NCBI RefSeq assembly: GCF_000219125.1
Contig: NZ_AFGF01000157.1
Coordinates: forward strand, 1 to 63,182
Length of the DNA: 63,182 nt
Source of the DNA: Acetonema longum DSM 6540
Lineage (GTDB): Bacteria; Bacillota; Negativicutes; Sporomusales; Acetonemataceae
Direction of reading: 5' to 3'
Shown piece by piece: positions 17,556 through 25,323 of the stretch. Made by a program: the position numbers and the translations under genes. The notes below the pieces were generated by a model. It saw only the letters and a program-made list of their open reading frames with translations, had not been told where the DNA came from and made no database searches. Position 1 is the stretch's first letter. The number at the start of each line of letters is the position of its first letter.

Positions 17556-18480
17556 CTAGAAGAACAGTTCGAGCTGGGTGCGGAATAATTTTACTTCATC
17601 TGTATTTCCAGTGTAAGACGACTCAGCATCAACATACAGAGTGGTCCACTTGGAATTTGTAACCGGTACGTACTCAAAACCTACTTCAAAACCTTTGTAA
17701 CCGTTATCTTGGTTAAAAGTAGTTGCATAGGTAGCCGCTGTATCATTGTACTGCACCCATGCGCCCCAAGTGCCGGTGGTTGCGGTCTCAGCACCTTTAT
17801 ATTTCAGTTCAACACCATAAGAGGAATCGTCGTCAACGTCAATGTCAGCAATCGCATAGCTGCCTGTCAGGTTGAAATCAGAGGTCAGCTGATAGCCAAT
17901 CCCGAATTCAGCAACTTTGAAATCTTCAGAACCAGCAACGTTGTCTCCCCAGATATGGTATGCGCCTTTAACAGACAGATCCTCAGTTGCGTCGTAAGAA
18001 AGCTCTACGCCGGTATAAGTCGGATTCACAAAGACATCATTAGTTTCTTTCTCACGGCCATAGTAGACATTAGCTTTGAAAGCGTCTCTCACAGGACAAT
18101 TTAACTCCTTCTAAATAGCTATCCGCTACCAGACCGAATACCGGAATATAGGCGTAGCGACCAACGGTAAAGTTTTTGTTTTGCACATATAATTGGTCAA
18201 ATTTGACCGTACCTTTCGTATCCTCAGACGAAGCTTTGAAATCTTCCGCAGTTTCCAAACGAGCGAACAGCTTCCAGTCCTCGCCAAGAGCTGCTTTGGC
18301 ATCTAAGCGGATACGGAATGTTTGAGCATCAGTTGAGGTATCATTCTCGTCCTTGGAGTTGTCATAGCGCAGACGGACATTACCACCAAAATCAACGCCA
18401 TCGCCAGGAGCGGCGAAAGCGGTTGCGGCCAGGCCGAACACGAATACGAACGCCAGAGCTAATACAAGAGTCTTTTTCAT
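17556..18480 (-). pseudogene. Outer-membrane porin without SLH domain, single frameshift
   Basis: Two overlapping frames together make one ~305-residue barrel. The first (18480 to ~18085) has a signal peptide ending AFAAP, then VDFGGNVRLRYDN and TFRIRLDAKAAL, up to ADSYLEGVKLS. The second (~18092 to 17556) continues DAFKANVYYGREKE and ends TQLELFF, a proper C-terminal barrel signal. A one-base indel near 18085-18092 separates them, with no slippery heptamer visible. Both halves are otherwise well conserved, with intact promoter, ribosome binding site and terminator, so the break is either very recent or a sequencing error. It has no SLH domain, unlike its neighbours. A programmed frameshift is unlikely. 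Confidence 0.7.
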
Positions 18481-18487
18481 GTGTTTG

Positions 18488-18712
18488 CCTCCTTAGGTTT
18501 TTGTTTATGTTTGAGTCATGAGCCTAAGAAAGGAAACTTCATAGAGTATCCATGTTTCCTCTATATGTTCCTGTCAAAGAACTCATATCTATAAACCTAC
18601 TGCGAAAACCGGTCGGATACCTAAGGTTGCACCTCCTTCCTTCCCTTCCGGACTCTTCGGTTATAGATCATAAGTAACGAGACGTTCAGGGTGAACCTTC
18701 ACGATCTCATAG
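18488..18712 (-). promoter_or_regulatory. Long structured 5' leader of the frameshifted porin gene
   Basis: From the predicted start near 18712 to the ATG at 18480 the mRNA leader is about 230 bases. A stem-loop GTTCA-CCC-TGAAC is flanked by GAGA/TCTC. Further down, CCTTAGGT (18626-18619) is perfectly complementary to ACCTAAGG (18498-18491), which overlaps the Shine-Dalgarno sequence AAGGAGG. Folding could therefore hide the ribosome binding site. I see no match to a known riboswitch consensus. Confidence 0.4.
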
Positions 18713-18719
18713 ACATGAT

Positions 18720-18746
18720 ATTCTATACGAGACAGGTTATTCCTGC
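18720..18746 (-). promoter_or_regulatory. Sigma-H-like promoter of the frameshifted porin
   Basis: Minus-strand GCAGGAATA, 11 bases, ATAGAAT: full match to the sigma-H consensus. It shares AGCAGGAATAA and TATAGAAT almost word for word with the promoter of the SLH porin at 17462-17489. Confidence 0.6.
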
Positions 18747-18835
18747 TGAGATCTTTCAAATCTTTCTAATTTTTTTCTTAAAATTTGCGCTATTGCCGGG
18801 AAATACTGCTACTGCCTGACTTTGCAGCCTAAGAA

Positions 18836-19255
18836 TCAGTCAGTTTTGGCGATCCGCGTCAAATAGCGTTCGGCTAAAATCACTGCTACGTATCCGTCCA
18901 CCGGTTCGGGCGGCATCTGCAGGCCAAGGGGGATGAGACGGCGCAGGCCGGCGGGAGGATTTTCCCGCCAGTAGCGGCGGCGGGCTTGTTCGGTGGTATG
19001 GGCTTCATCGATGATGGTGATGATCCAGGGTTTGGGGGGCTGATGAGTTTCCAGCCTTTCCCGGGCCTGACGGTGGGATGTACCGTTGCCTAAAACGATA
19101 TGGCGGGTATGATATGTATGGGCGGCGGCAAGGGCAGCCGGTCCCAGTTCGACGGATGGCACGACCTGCAGAAGCACAGTTCCCTGCTCTTTGTCCACTA
19201 CCGCCAGGCCGCATTTATCCCGGCCGGGGTCTATGCCGATGACACACTGTAGCAT
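18836..19255 (-). CDS. RNase H-fold protein of the YqgF/RuvX type
   Basis: A 139-residue cytoplasmic protein starting VIGIDPGRDKCGLAVV, the first strand of the RuvC/YqgF RNase H-like fold with its catalytic Asp. HIVLGNGTS and IITIIDEAHTTEQAR match strands 4-5 with the second acidic residue, and PEPVDGYVAVILAERYL carries the last Asp. YqgF proteins process the 5' end of pre-16S rRNA; relatives act in recombination. ATG 19255 is chosen because GGGAG lies 8 bases upstream. It stands alone between porin genes, with its own sigma-H-like promoter. It is probably a divergent paralogue, as the canonical RuvX usually sits near alaS. Exact function is not clear. Confidence 0.7.
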   Translation of the reverse strand: MLQCVIGIDPGRDKCGLAVVDKEQGTVLLQVVPSVELGPAALAAAHTYHTRHIVLGNGTSHRQARERLETHQPPKPWIITIIDEAHTTEQARRRYWRENPPAGLRRLIPLGLQMPPEPVDGYVAVILAERYLTRIAKTD

Positions 19256-19371
19256 GCACTTCACTCCCATGGTTTTTAGCAGGGGTTGAATCCCCCAATC
19301 CCCTGTCGCCGCGGCGAGATCCCCTTTAGTAAGGGGGACATGAAGGCGGGTGAGAGATGTCCCAGCTATTA

Positions 19372-19398
19372 TTTCGTTATTGTTTAGAGTATTCCTGC
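19372..19398 (-). promoter_or_regulatory. Sigma-H-like promoter of the YqgF-like gene
   Basis: Minus-strand GCAGGAATA, 11 bases, AACGAAA. The -35 part matches fully; the -10 part has GAAA instead of GAAT, as at lptD. It lies about 110 bases upstream of the start, immediately after the ompM terminator. Confidence 0.45.
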
Positions 19399-19410
19399 CG
19401 GTTTTTGCAT

Positions 19411-19439
19411 AAAAAAAGGAACGCCCGCGAGGGCGTTCC
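19411..19439 (-). terminator. Terminator of ompM
   Basis: On the minus strand GGAACGCCC-TCGC-GGGCGTTCC is followed by seven T. It lies 35 bases after the ompM stop codon. Confidence 0.92.
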
Positions 19440-19474
19440 GGAGATGATTCTGAATCATTCGGATGAATCGTTTC

Positions 19475-20635
19475 TTAGAATTTGACTTCAACGGTAGCGA
19501 TGCCGCGACCGGCCAATTTATCGCCGTCTTGGTCTTCGAAATCTTGGTATTTCAGGCTCAGGTTGGTGTTCTTGGCGATGCCTTTGTCAAATTGGTATTC
19601 CATGCCTTTGAAGCCAGTGTACTGAGCATCATAGGAACCGTTGGTGTTCAAGGTAGAGAAGGCTGTCAGGGCGCCTTCTTCTACATCACGGTAGGTAGCC
19701 GACAGACCCAGTTTGTTGAGTTTGACGCCATAGGCCTGAGCCGCAGCGTCTGCATCATTGTTTTTGAAGTATTCAGCGGAAGCAGTGACGCCTTTGAGCA
19801 GTTGGGCAGTAGCCTGGCCGCCGTAGATTTCTTCGTCGGTGCTGCTATTGTTCAGGTAATCGGCGGTCAGCTTGACACCCATCAGGTTCATGCCGTATTC
19901 AGCGCCGTATACCCGATCCCAGGTCCGTTCATCGATTGCGGTGTCGTTGGCGGCATTCTTAGTGACGTTGCCGCCGAAGACTGTCAGGTTGCCAATCTTG
20001 CTGGCAATGGCGTTGGCCTGAGCATCCATGAGGAAGCCGGATCCCAGTTTAATGTCCTGACGGCCCACGGTGTTCGAGAGACCAAAGGTGTTAAAGTTTA
20101 TATTCGCGGTTTCCAGGGAGATTCCCTTACCGACGCTGTCGGCGTCAGCATTGCCGCTGGCAATACGGGCGTTGAATTTCATGTTGTCATTGATTTTGCC
20201 GTCGAAGGTCAGACGGGCACGGTAATCGGTTACATCGTTTGCTTTTTCGATGTTGTGATAGCGAACGCGGGCGGTACCGGAGATTTTGACCATGTCGTCC
20301 ACTTTGTTTTCCAGGCCGTCCACTTTTACGCCCAGGTTGATGAGCTCAGTGGCAAACTCTTTCGACAGAGAATCAACGGTTTCTTTTTGTTCGTCGTTCA
20401 TGGATTTGGTCATGGCGTTGGCAACGACCTGAGCCATTTCGTAACGGGTCATGGTCTGGTTGCCGTTGAATTTGCCGTCATAACCTTCCACGACACCGGC
20501 CTGAGCCAGATCGTTTACGGCGTTATAAGCCCAGTGGCCCTGGGGAACATCGGAGAAAGGATTGGCGAAGGCAGGAACGGCGAAAGCGACTGCGAGAGCA
20601 GTGGTAACAGCTGATTTCAAGAGTCTCTTTTTCAT
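19475..20635 (-). CDS. ompM: SLH-domain porin OmpM
   Basis: Major outer-membrane porin and envelope tether of Negativicutes. The 386-residue protein has a signal peptide ending AFA, one SLH domain (26-75, FSDVPQGHWAYNAVNDLAQAG and MTRYEMAQVVANAM) that binds modified peptidoglycan, a short coiled coil (~80-112) and a trimeric-type barrel beginning VKISGTARVRYHN and ending GIATVEVKF. The start has an AGGAGG site. A sigma-H-like promoter at 20806-20832 implies a leader of about 160 bases. Own terminator, so monocistronic. A long open frame on the opposite strand is only a composition shadow. Confidence 0.93.
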   Translation of the reverse strand: MKKRLLKSAVTTALAVAFAVPAFANPFSDVPQGHWAYNAVNDLAQAGVVEGYDGKFNGNQTMTRYEMAQVVANAMTKSMNDEQKETVDSLSKEFATELINLGVKVDGLENKVDDMVKISGTARVRYHNIEKANDVTDYRARLTFDGKINDNMKFNARIASGNADADSVGKGISLETANINFNTFGLSNTVGRQDIKLGSGFLMDAQANAIASKIGNLTVFGGNVTKNAANDTAIDERTWDRVYGAEYGMNLMGVKLTADYLNNSSTDEEIYGGQATAQLLKGVTASAEYFKNNDADAAAQAYGVKLNKLGLSATYRDVEEGALTAFSTLNTNGSYDAQYTGFKGMEYQFDKGIAKNTNLSLKYQDFEDQDGDKLAGRGIATVEVKF

Positions 20636-20703
20636 CGAATATGCCTCCTAAAGCAATGTTGTGTTCAGCGGGTGTTGCCACCGATACAGAAAACGTTGCC
20701 CGG

Positions 20704-20790
20704 GGATGACTCCGGCAAGAGTGGCCGTGTTGCCTCATGCCTTTCATCCAACCTGCTCTGATTTCTGCAAAACCTGTCGCGTTTCACAGG
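20704..20790 (-). promoter_or_regulatory. Structured 5' leader of ompM
   Basis: Within the predicted ~160-base leader, a 9-bp stem AAAACCTGT / ACAGGTTTT lies close to the 5' end (about 20768-20794). A nested structure follows: outer stem GGATGA / TCATCC (20744-20749 with 20704-20709), inner GGCAA / TTGCC. No T-run follows either, so they are not simple terminators. Stability or translational control of this abundant porin is possible. Confidence 0.4.
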
Positions 20791-20805
20791 TTTTATATTT
20801 ACATA

Positions 20806-20832
20806 ATTCGACGAACATGTTTACATTCCTTC
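20806..20832 (-). promoter_or_regulatory. Sigma-H-like promoter of ompM
   Basis: Minus-strand GAAGGAATG, 11 bases, GTCGAAT. One position of the -35 W tract differs; the -10 matches fully. It lies in the AT-rich 388-base gap between the DUF3084 terminator and ompM. The same gap has an AT-rich inverted repeat (AGAGAATAT ... ATATTCTCT, 20887-20925) upstream of the promoter that could be an operator. Confidence 0.5.
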
Positions 20833-20946
20833 TTTACATCGACCTGAAATATTTGGAATTTATCAGATGTTTCGCCGAATTCATCTAGAGAATATTAATT
20901 ATTTTATTTACATAATATATTCTCTATTATTATCTATTTCGCCAAT

Positions 20947-20981
20947 ATAAAAAAGAATCCTGCCGATCGGCAGGATTCTAC
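20947..20981 (-). terminator. Terminator of the lpxC-DUF3084 gene run
   Basis: On the minus strand AGAATCCTGCC-GATC-GGCAGGATTCT, an 11-bp perfect stem, continues into TTTTTT. It is the first convincing terminator downstream of lpxC, suggesting that the 18 genes above may form one long transcription unit. Confidence 0.92.
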
Positions 20982-21023
20982 CCAGGCAAATTCTGGGCTG
21001 ACTGGAAAAACACAATGCAGTTT

Positions 21024-22292
21024 TTAATCGTTAGAGGGGGACGACAGCGTTCTTACCTTAATTTCTATCTGCAGGGGTCCGATGGTATAGATGTCTTTGG
21101 TGGCTATTGCCGACAGCTCCAGCGTGTCTCTGGACCGTTTGACTTTATTGACGGTGTCGAAGAGATGGGAGCCACTGACCACTCCCACGGTTCCCTGAAT
21201 GGGATCAGGCAGGATGCCCTGTTTAATGGCCTGGGCATTCACCTGCTGCAGGAAGTTCAGCACCAGTTCTTCGGCCTTCTGTGGGTCCCGGTCCAGAGAA
21301 ATTTCTTCGGAGTATACTTTGGCGCCTTTGGCATAGACAAGGTAATTGGGGAAAAGGTCTAACTGAGCCACTACCGGTTCGCCGTAAACAGTATTGCCGG
21401 CTGCCGATACCCGCACCACATAATCCTGGGACGAATCAGTCAACTGGCGTACGACTTTGTTGAATTCATTCTGAGAAACCCAGATGGCATCGATGTTTTT
21501 GTCCCGGATGTCCATTTTTGCCAGTACATACAGGTTGGTCTGCGCCAGGGCTTTTTTCAGGGCCTCTTCCACATCCGGCTGTTTCTGACCGCCTTTGATG
21601 GCGGCAGCCGATATGGCTTCGCCGGCTCTGAACAGAATAGATCCTTCCCTGACGGTCTGTATCCCTTGCTTCAGGGTGTTAGCCACTTCGTTCAGCCGGC
21701 TGACTTCTTGTTCCAGACCGGCTTTTTCCCGGTTGAGGGCGGCGACCCGTTTATCCAGCTGCTGCTTGGTTTCCTGCAGTGTCTTCACTTCCTGCCGGGA
21801 CTTTTCCAAGTCCCGGCGGCTGGCAATATATTCGGCATTGAGTTTTTCCAGCGCCTGAGCGGCTCTGTCCCGCTCGGCGGCTACGGTTTTTAGCTCCCGG
21901 ACAATGGTTTGCAGGCGTTCGGTGGTTTCCCGGACTTTAGTCGAAAGGGTAGAGTATTCAGCGTTTTTCTCCGCCAGGGCCTTATGACTGGCAGCCAGTT
22001 CCACGTTCTGGGTTTCGACCTCATGAGATAAAGCAGTAAGTTCGGTGCGCAGGGCTTCCATGCCGAACAGGGCTGTACGCACGTAATTGGAGGTCAGGGT
22101 CAGAACGCCCAGGGTGCAGGCCGCAATGAGGATGCCGGTGACAATAGTGACCAGAATGGAGGTATGCTTAGGACGCAGACCAAAGACCGTCAGTTTGCGT
22201 TTGCCGACCTTGCTGCCGATATGATCGCCGATGTAAGCGATCATCCCACCCATAATCACCAGGGTAACTACCAGGCCAATGCCGTAAATCAT
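21024..22292 (-). CDS. DUF3084-domain membrane protein with long coiled coil
   Basis: A 422-residue inner-membrane protein. Two N-terminal membrane segments (about 3-24 and 45-65) flank a basic loop with GSKVGKRKLTVFGLRPKHTS, the DUF3084 signature. A coiled coil of ~150 residues follows (about 75-215), then a mixed domain with RAGEAISAAAIKGG and a TVGVVSGSHLFDTV motif. Such proteins are known in cyanobacteria and Negativicutes, but no function is established. ATG 22292 is best placed relative to GGAGG (8 bases); ATG 22298 is too close. Position after lptFG suggests an envelope-spanning role, which is inference. Confidence 0.8.
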   Translation of the reverse strand: MIYGIGLVVTLVIMGGMIAYIGDHIGSKVGKRKLTVFGLRPKHTSILVTIVTGILIAACTLGVLTLTSNYVRTALFGMEALRTELTALSHEVETQNVELAASHKALAEKNAEYSTLSTKVRETTERLQTIVRELKTVAAERDRAAQALEKLNAEYIASRRDLEKSRQEVKTLQETKQQLDKRVAALNREKAGLEQEVSRLNEVANTLKQGIQTVREGSILFRAGEAISAAAIKGGQKQPDVEEALKKALAQTNLYVLAKMDIRDKNIDAIWVSQNEFNKVVRQLTDSSQDYVVRVSAAGNTVYGEPVVAQLDLFPNYLVYAKGAKVYSEEISLDRDPQKAEELVLNFLQQVNAQAIKQGILPDPIQGTVGVVSGSHLFDTVNKVKRSRDTLELSAIATKDIYTIGPLQIEIKVRTLSSPSND

Positions 22293-22336
22293 AAGCATAA
22301 CCTCCTTCCATATCTCTATCGTTTCGAATCCGGGGC

Positions 22337-22453
22337 CGTTCAAAAAGGTTCAGATGCTAGGAAGGTCGAGGACGCGCATGAGACTGTACGTTCGGGAGGG
22401 TACGTCGAATGCGCGCCCGGAAACCTGACAACGCAGATGGGCCTTTTTCAACG
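22337..22453. repeat. Dispersed inverted-repeat element, copy A
   Basis: Begins CGTTCAAAAAGGTTCAGATG and ends GCAGATGGGCCTTTTTCAACG, so the ends form an imperfect inverted repeat of ~21 bp. The interior has GTACGTTCGGGAGGGTAC, shared with copy C. It fills the gap between DUF3084 and lptFG and ends 4 bases from the lptFG stop codon. Confidence 0.75.
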
Positions 22454-22456
22454 ACC

Positions 22457-23545
22457 CTATCTTGATGCTTTATAAATGAGCCATACCCCCGCTGCAATAC
22501 AAGCCAGGTTCGGAATCCAGGCCGCCAGCATCGCCGGAATGGCGCCGCCCTGGCCCAGGGCGGTGGTCACAGTCATGACGGTATAATACATGAAGATGAT
22601 GATAATGCTGATCCCCAGTCCGATAGAGGAACTGGAGCGATGGGGCTGCAAACCCAGGGGGGCGCCGATCATGGCGAAGACAAAGCTGGCCATGGGTACG
22701 GTCAGGCGCTGGTGCAGGGCTACTTCATAGCGGCTGGCGCTGACATACTCGCGTTTCAGAGCCTTGATGTGCTGCTTGAGTTCCTTGATGGACATTTCCT
22801 CGGCCTTCTTTTGGCCGCGGCTGATGGCCTGGGGATTTTTATTCACCGGCATGATCTGCTCGTTAAACTGCAGGGAACGCTGGACTTTGCCATCCGGGGC
22901 CAGTTCATAAATAACGCCGTTATACATGGTCCACTGGTTGCCCTGCCAAACAGCCCGTTCCGCGCTTTCCACCCGGACCAGCTGGTTGTCTTCAAATTCC
23001 TGAATGGTAATATCATACATGGTGCTGGTTTCGCCTTCAAACTTGCGGGCGTAGGTCAGCCGCTCGATCCGTTCCCCGGACACATCGGGAATGACGATAT
23101 GGTCCTGGGAGCGGGGTTTGGCGTTTTTTTCAATTTCATATTTCACCAGATTATTATAGGCCTCACTGGAGCGAGGCACAACCAGTTCACTGAAAGCCGT
23201 GGAAAGCAGGCTGACAAACAGGGCGGCAATGAACACCGGCGCGGTCAGGCGGTAAAAACTCAATCCTCCTGACTTCATGGCCGTGATTTCACTGGAACCT
23301 GACAACCGGCCAAAGCTCATCAGAGAAGCCAGCAGCATGGACATGGGAAAGGTCAGCACAATGATTTCCGGCAGGCTGTAGACAAACAGCTGGGCTACTG
23401 TGCTGGCCGAGGCGCCGTATTTGGTCACATACTGAGCGATCCGGAACAGAGTGCCCGAACCGATGAATATGCTGGAGAAGCTGGCCACGCCAAAAATAAA
23501 CGGCCCGAATAATTCTTTTAAAATATATTTGTCTAATATGCGCAT
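22457..23545 (-). CDS. lptF: LPS export permease of the LptF/LptG family
   Basis: Inner-membrane permease of the LptB2FG transporter, extracting LPS for the periplasmic bridge. The 362-residue protein has six membrane helices (three N-terminal, three C-terminal) around a periplasmic jellyroll (~130-260). Family motifs are visible: MRILDKYILKELFGPF, the coupling-helix region MSFGRLSGSSEITAMKSGG in part, and PMASFVFAMIGAPLG. Only one LptF/G gene occurs here. Two copies could form a homodimer, or the partner may lie elsewhere (inference). The start has a GGGGGAGAGG site. Confidence 0.92.
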   Translation of the reverse strand: MRILDKYILKELFGPFIFGVASFSSIFIGSGTLFRIAQYVTKYGASASTVAQLFVYSLPEIIVLTFPMSMLLASLMSFGRLSGSSEITAMKSGGLSFYRLTAPVFIAALFVSLLSTAFSELVVPRSSEAYNNLVKYEIEKNAKPRSQDHIVIPDVSGERIERLTYARKFEGETSTMYDITIQEFEDNQLVRVESAERAVWQGNQWTMYNGVIYELAPDGKVQRSLQFNEQIMPVNKNPQAISRGQKKAEEMSIKELKQHIKALKREYVSASRYEVALHQRLTVPMASFVFAMIGAPLGLQPHRSSSSIGLGISIIIIFMYYTVMTVTTALGQGGAIPAMLAAWIPNLACIAAGVWLIYKASR

Positions 23546-23599
23546 GGGAACCTCTCCCCCAGAAATTTTCTATTCCCAAACCCATCTACAGCCTCGGAT

Positions 23600-23834
23600 C
23601 GTTCAAAAAGGTCCAGATGCCAGGCGCGACGAAGGACGGGCATGAGACTGTGTACGTTCGCAGGGTACGTCGAACTAGAAAGATGCGAGGCATCGTGAGA
23701 TCAGGAGGAAAGCATGTCGCTTTTCGGCGTAATCACAACAAAACTACCTGTTGCCTATGAACCCGAAAAGGGACGCTTTCTGAATGAGCCCGCCCACAGG
23801 AGGCTGAAGTGATGCAGATGGGCCTTTTTCAACG
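23600..23834. repeat. Dispersed inverted-repeat element, copy B
   Basis: Starts CGTTCAAAAAGGTCCAGATG and ends GCAGATGGGCCTTTTTCAACG, with the same GTACGTTCGCAGGGTACG core as copies A and C. The interior is longer (235 bases total) and has a different middle section. Its right end stops 5 bases from the lptB stop codon. The preceding bases (CATCTACAGCCTCGGAT) match the outer flank seen at other copies. Confidence 0.75.
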
Positions 23835-23839
23835 ATCCC

Positions 23840-24583
23840 CTACAATGTAAAATTCTCTCCTAGATAGAACTTGCGGGCTATATCACTATGGGCAATGGTA
23901 TCGCTGTCGCCCGAGATCAAAATCTGACCTTGGTTGAGGATATACGCCTTGTCCACAATACTCAGAGTTTCTCGCACATTGTGATCGGTGATCAGGATGC
24001 CGATGCCCCGCTGCCGCAGGTAGCTGACGATATCCTGGATATCGGCCACTGCCAGGGGATCGACCCCGGCGAAAGGCTCGTCCAGCAAAATAAAATAAGG
24101 ATCATTGCAGAGACAACGGGCGATTTCTACTCGCCGCCGCTCGCCGCCGGATAGCTGGGAGCCTTTTTGGCCGCGGATATGAGTGATATGAAACTCCTCC
24201 AGGAGACTCTCCATCTTTTCTTTCTGCTCCGGGCCTGTCAGTTTGGTGGTTTCCAGGATGGCCAGCAGGTTGTCCGCCACCGTGAGTTTGCGGAACACCG
24301 AGGCTTCCTGGGGCAGATAGCCGATCCCGTATTGGGAGCGGCGGTACATGGGCAGAGCCGTAACATCCTGGTCATTTACCATGACCGAACCGCTGTCGGG
24401 TTGCTCCAGGCCCACAATCATATAGAAAGTGGTAGTTTTGCCGGCGCCGTTAGGGCCTAAGAGCCCGACAATCTGGCCCCGGTCCACCCGCACGCTGACT
24501 CCGTTCACGACCTTACGGCCTTTGAAGGATTTCTCCAGATTTTTCGTTTCTATATACATATCCGTATTCATATCCGTCTTCAT
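23840..24583 (-). CDS. lptB: LPS export ATPase LptB
   Basis: Cytoplasmic ABC ATPase that drives LptF/G. The 247-residue protein has Walker [11 protein letters not shown] (43-52), the Q-loop [12 protein letters not shown] typical of LptB, signature LSGGERRR (144-151), Walker [12 protein letters not shown] and the switch histidine in [10 protein letters not shown]. It is very close to the LptB subfamily. Start 24583 sits directly after AAAGG; ATG 24571 or 24559 may be used instead. lptA ends 3 bases upstream, so lptC-lptA-lptB are translationally linked. Confidence 0.97.
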   Translation of the reverse strand: MKTDMNTDMYIETKNLEKSFKGRKVVNGVSVRVDRGQIVGLLGPNGAGKTTTFYMIVGLEQPDSGSVMVNDQDVTALPMYRRSQYGIGYLPQEASVFRKLTVADNLLAILETTKLTGPEQKEKMESLLEEFHITHIRGQKGSQLSGGERRRVEIARCLCNDPYFILLDEPFAGVDPLAVADIQDIVSYLRQRGIGILITDHNVRETLSIVDKAYILNQGQILISGDSDTIAHSDIARKFYLGENFTL

Positions 24584-24586
24584 CCT

Positions 24587-25321
24587 TTACATGCTGCCTG
24601 GGATCAGAGTCAGCCTGGTACGCCCGGCGGCGTCCATAGCCTTGTCATCCAAATAGAGGGTAATAGCCTGGCCGATTACGGTGTTGCCTTGCTGAACAGC
24701 TCTGGCATTGCCGGTCAGGACCACTTTCCCCTGCTCCTGGGGCCTGGGGGCGTAATAAGCCGCTTCATCGGCGCGGGCTTCCAACTCCCTGGCATCGCTG
24801 AGAATATGCACATCGCCTTTGGCCACTGAGCGGCCATCACCGGCAAAGTTCTCAATCCGGTCAGCGGTAATAACGCTGTCGGCAGTGAGCATTTTGGCAC
24901 CGCCAGTGGCAATAGCGTATTGCCGGTCAGGAAAATATTCGAGCTGCGGCGCGTAGAGTTTGTCGGCTTCTTTGGTCATGACCACATTACCGGAAGCAAG
25001 CAGGCGCTGATTATTGTCAAAAGACTGAATTTGACTGGCCGTAAGCCGGGAGCTGCCCTGGACGGCTTCTACGCCGCCGTTTATAACTCCCTGTCCGGTC
25101 TGGGTATTGTATACAGCCGTCTGGCCGGTCATCACCAAGTTAGCTTGCATCACTTTGACTCCCCGGCTGCCGGATGCACTCATCATGCCGGTCTTGGCGT
25201 TATATTCAATCACATCGGCTTCTAATGAAAAGGGGGACTGCTGGGCATAAGCAGCTGAGAACAGGCTTGCCGCTAAAAGAAAGGGCAGCAGATAGAGGGC
25301 GAGTTGTCTGGTCCTTTTCAT
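24587..25321 (-). CDS. lptA: Periplasmic LPS-transport protein LptA
   Basis: Forms the periplasmic bridge carrying LPS from LptC to LptD. The 244-residue protein has a signal peptide ending AYA and an extended OstA fold: SLEADVIEYNAKTGMMSASG, VITADRIENFAGDGRSVAKGD and GKVVLTGNARAVQQGN are successive beta-jellyroll repeats. It is longer than E. coli LptA (185 residues), so one molecule could span further. Start has AAAGGAGG. It sits between lptC and lptB. Confidence 0.93.
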   Translation of the reverse strand: MKRTRQLALYLLPFLLAASLFSAAYAQQSPFSLEADVIEYNAKTGMMSASGSRGVKVMQANLVMTGQTAVYNTQTGQGVINGGVEAVQGSSRLTASQIQSFDNNQRLLASGNVVMTKEADKLYAPQLEYFPDRQYAIATGGAKMLTADSVITADRIENFAGDGRSVAKGDVHILSDARELEARADEAAYYAPRPQEQGKVVLTGNARAVQQGNTVIGQAITLYLDDKAMDAAGRTRLTLIPGSM

Positions 25322-25323
25322 TG

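Noticed and set aside
18080-18095. Programmed ribosomal frameshift in the porin
   Set aside because: There is no slippery heptamer, no internal Shine-Dalgarno at the right distance and no stimulatory structure that I could identify.
18488-18712. Known riboswitch class in the porin leader
   Set aside because: Conserved cores of cyclic di-GMP, cobalamin, SAM and TPP riboswitches are not present by eye.
19463-20614. 383-codon open frame on the plus strand opposite ompM
   Set aside because: It is a mirror of a codon-biased, GC-rich porin gene. It has no ribosome site and no recognisable domain, and the minus-strand product has a signal peptide, SLH domain and barrel.
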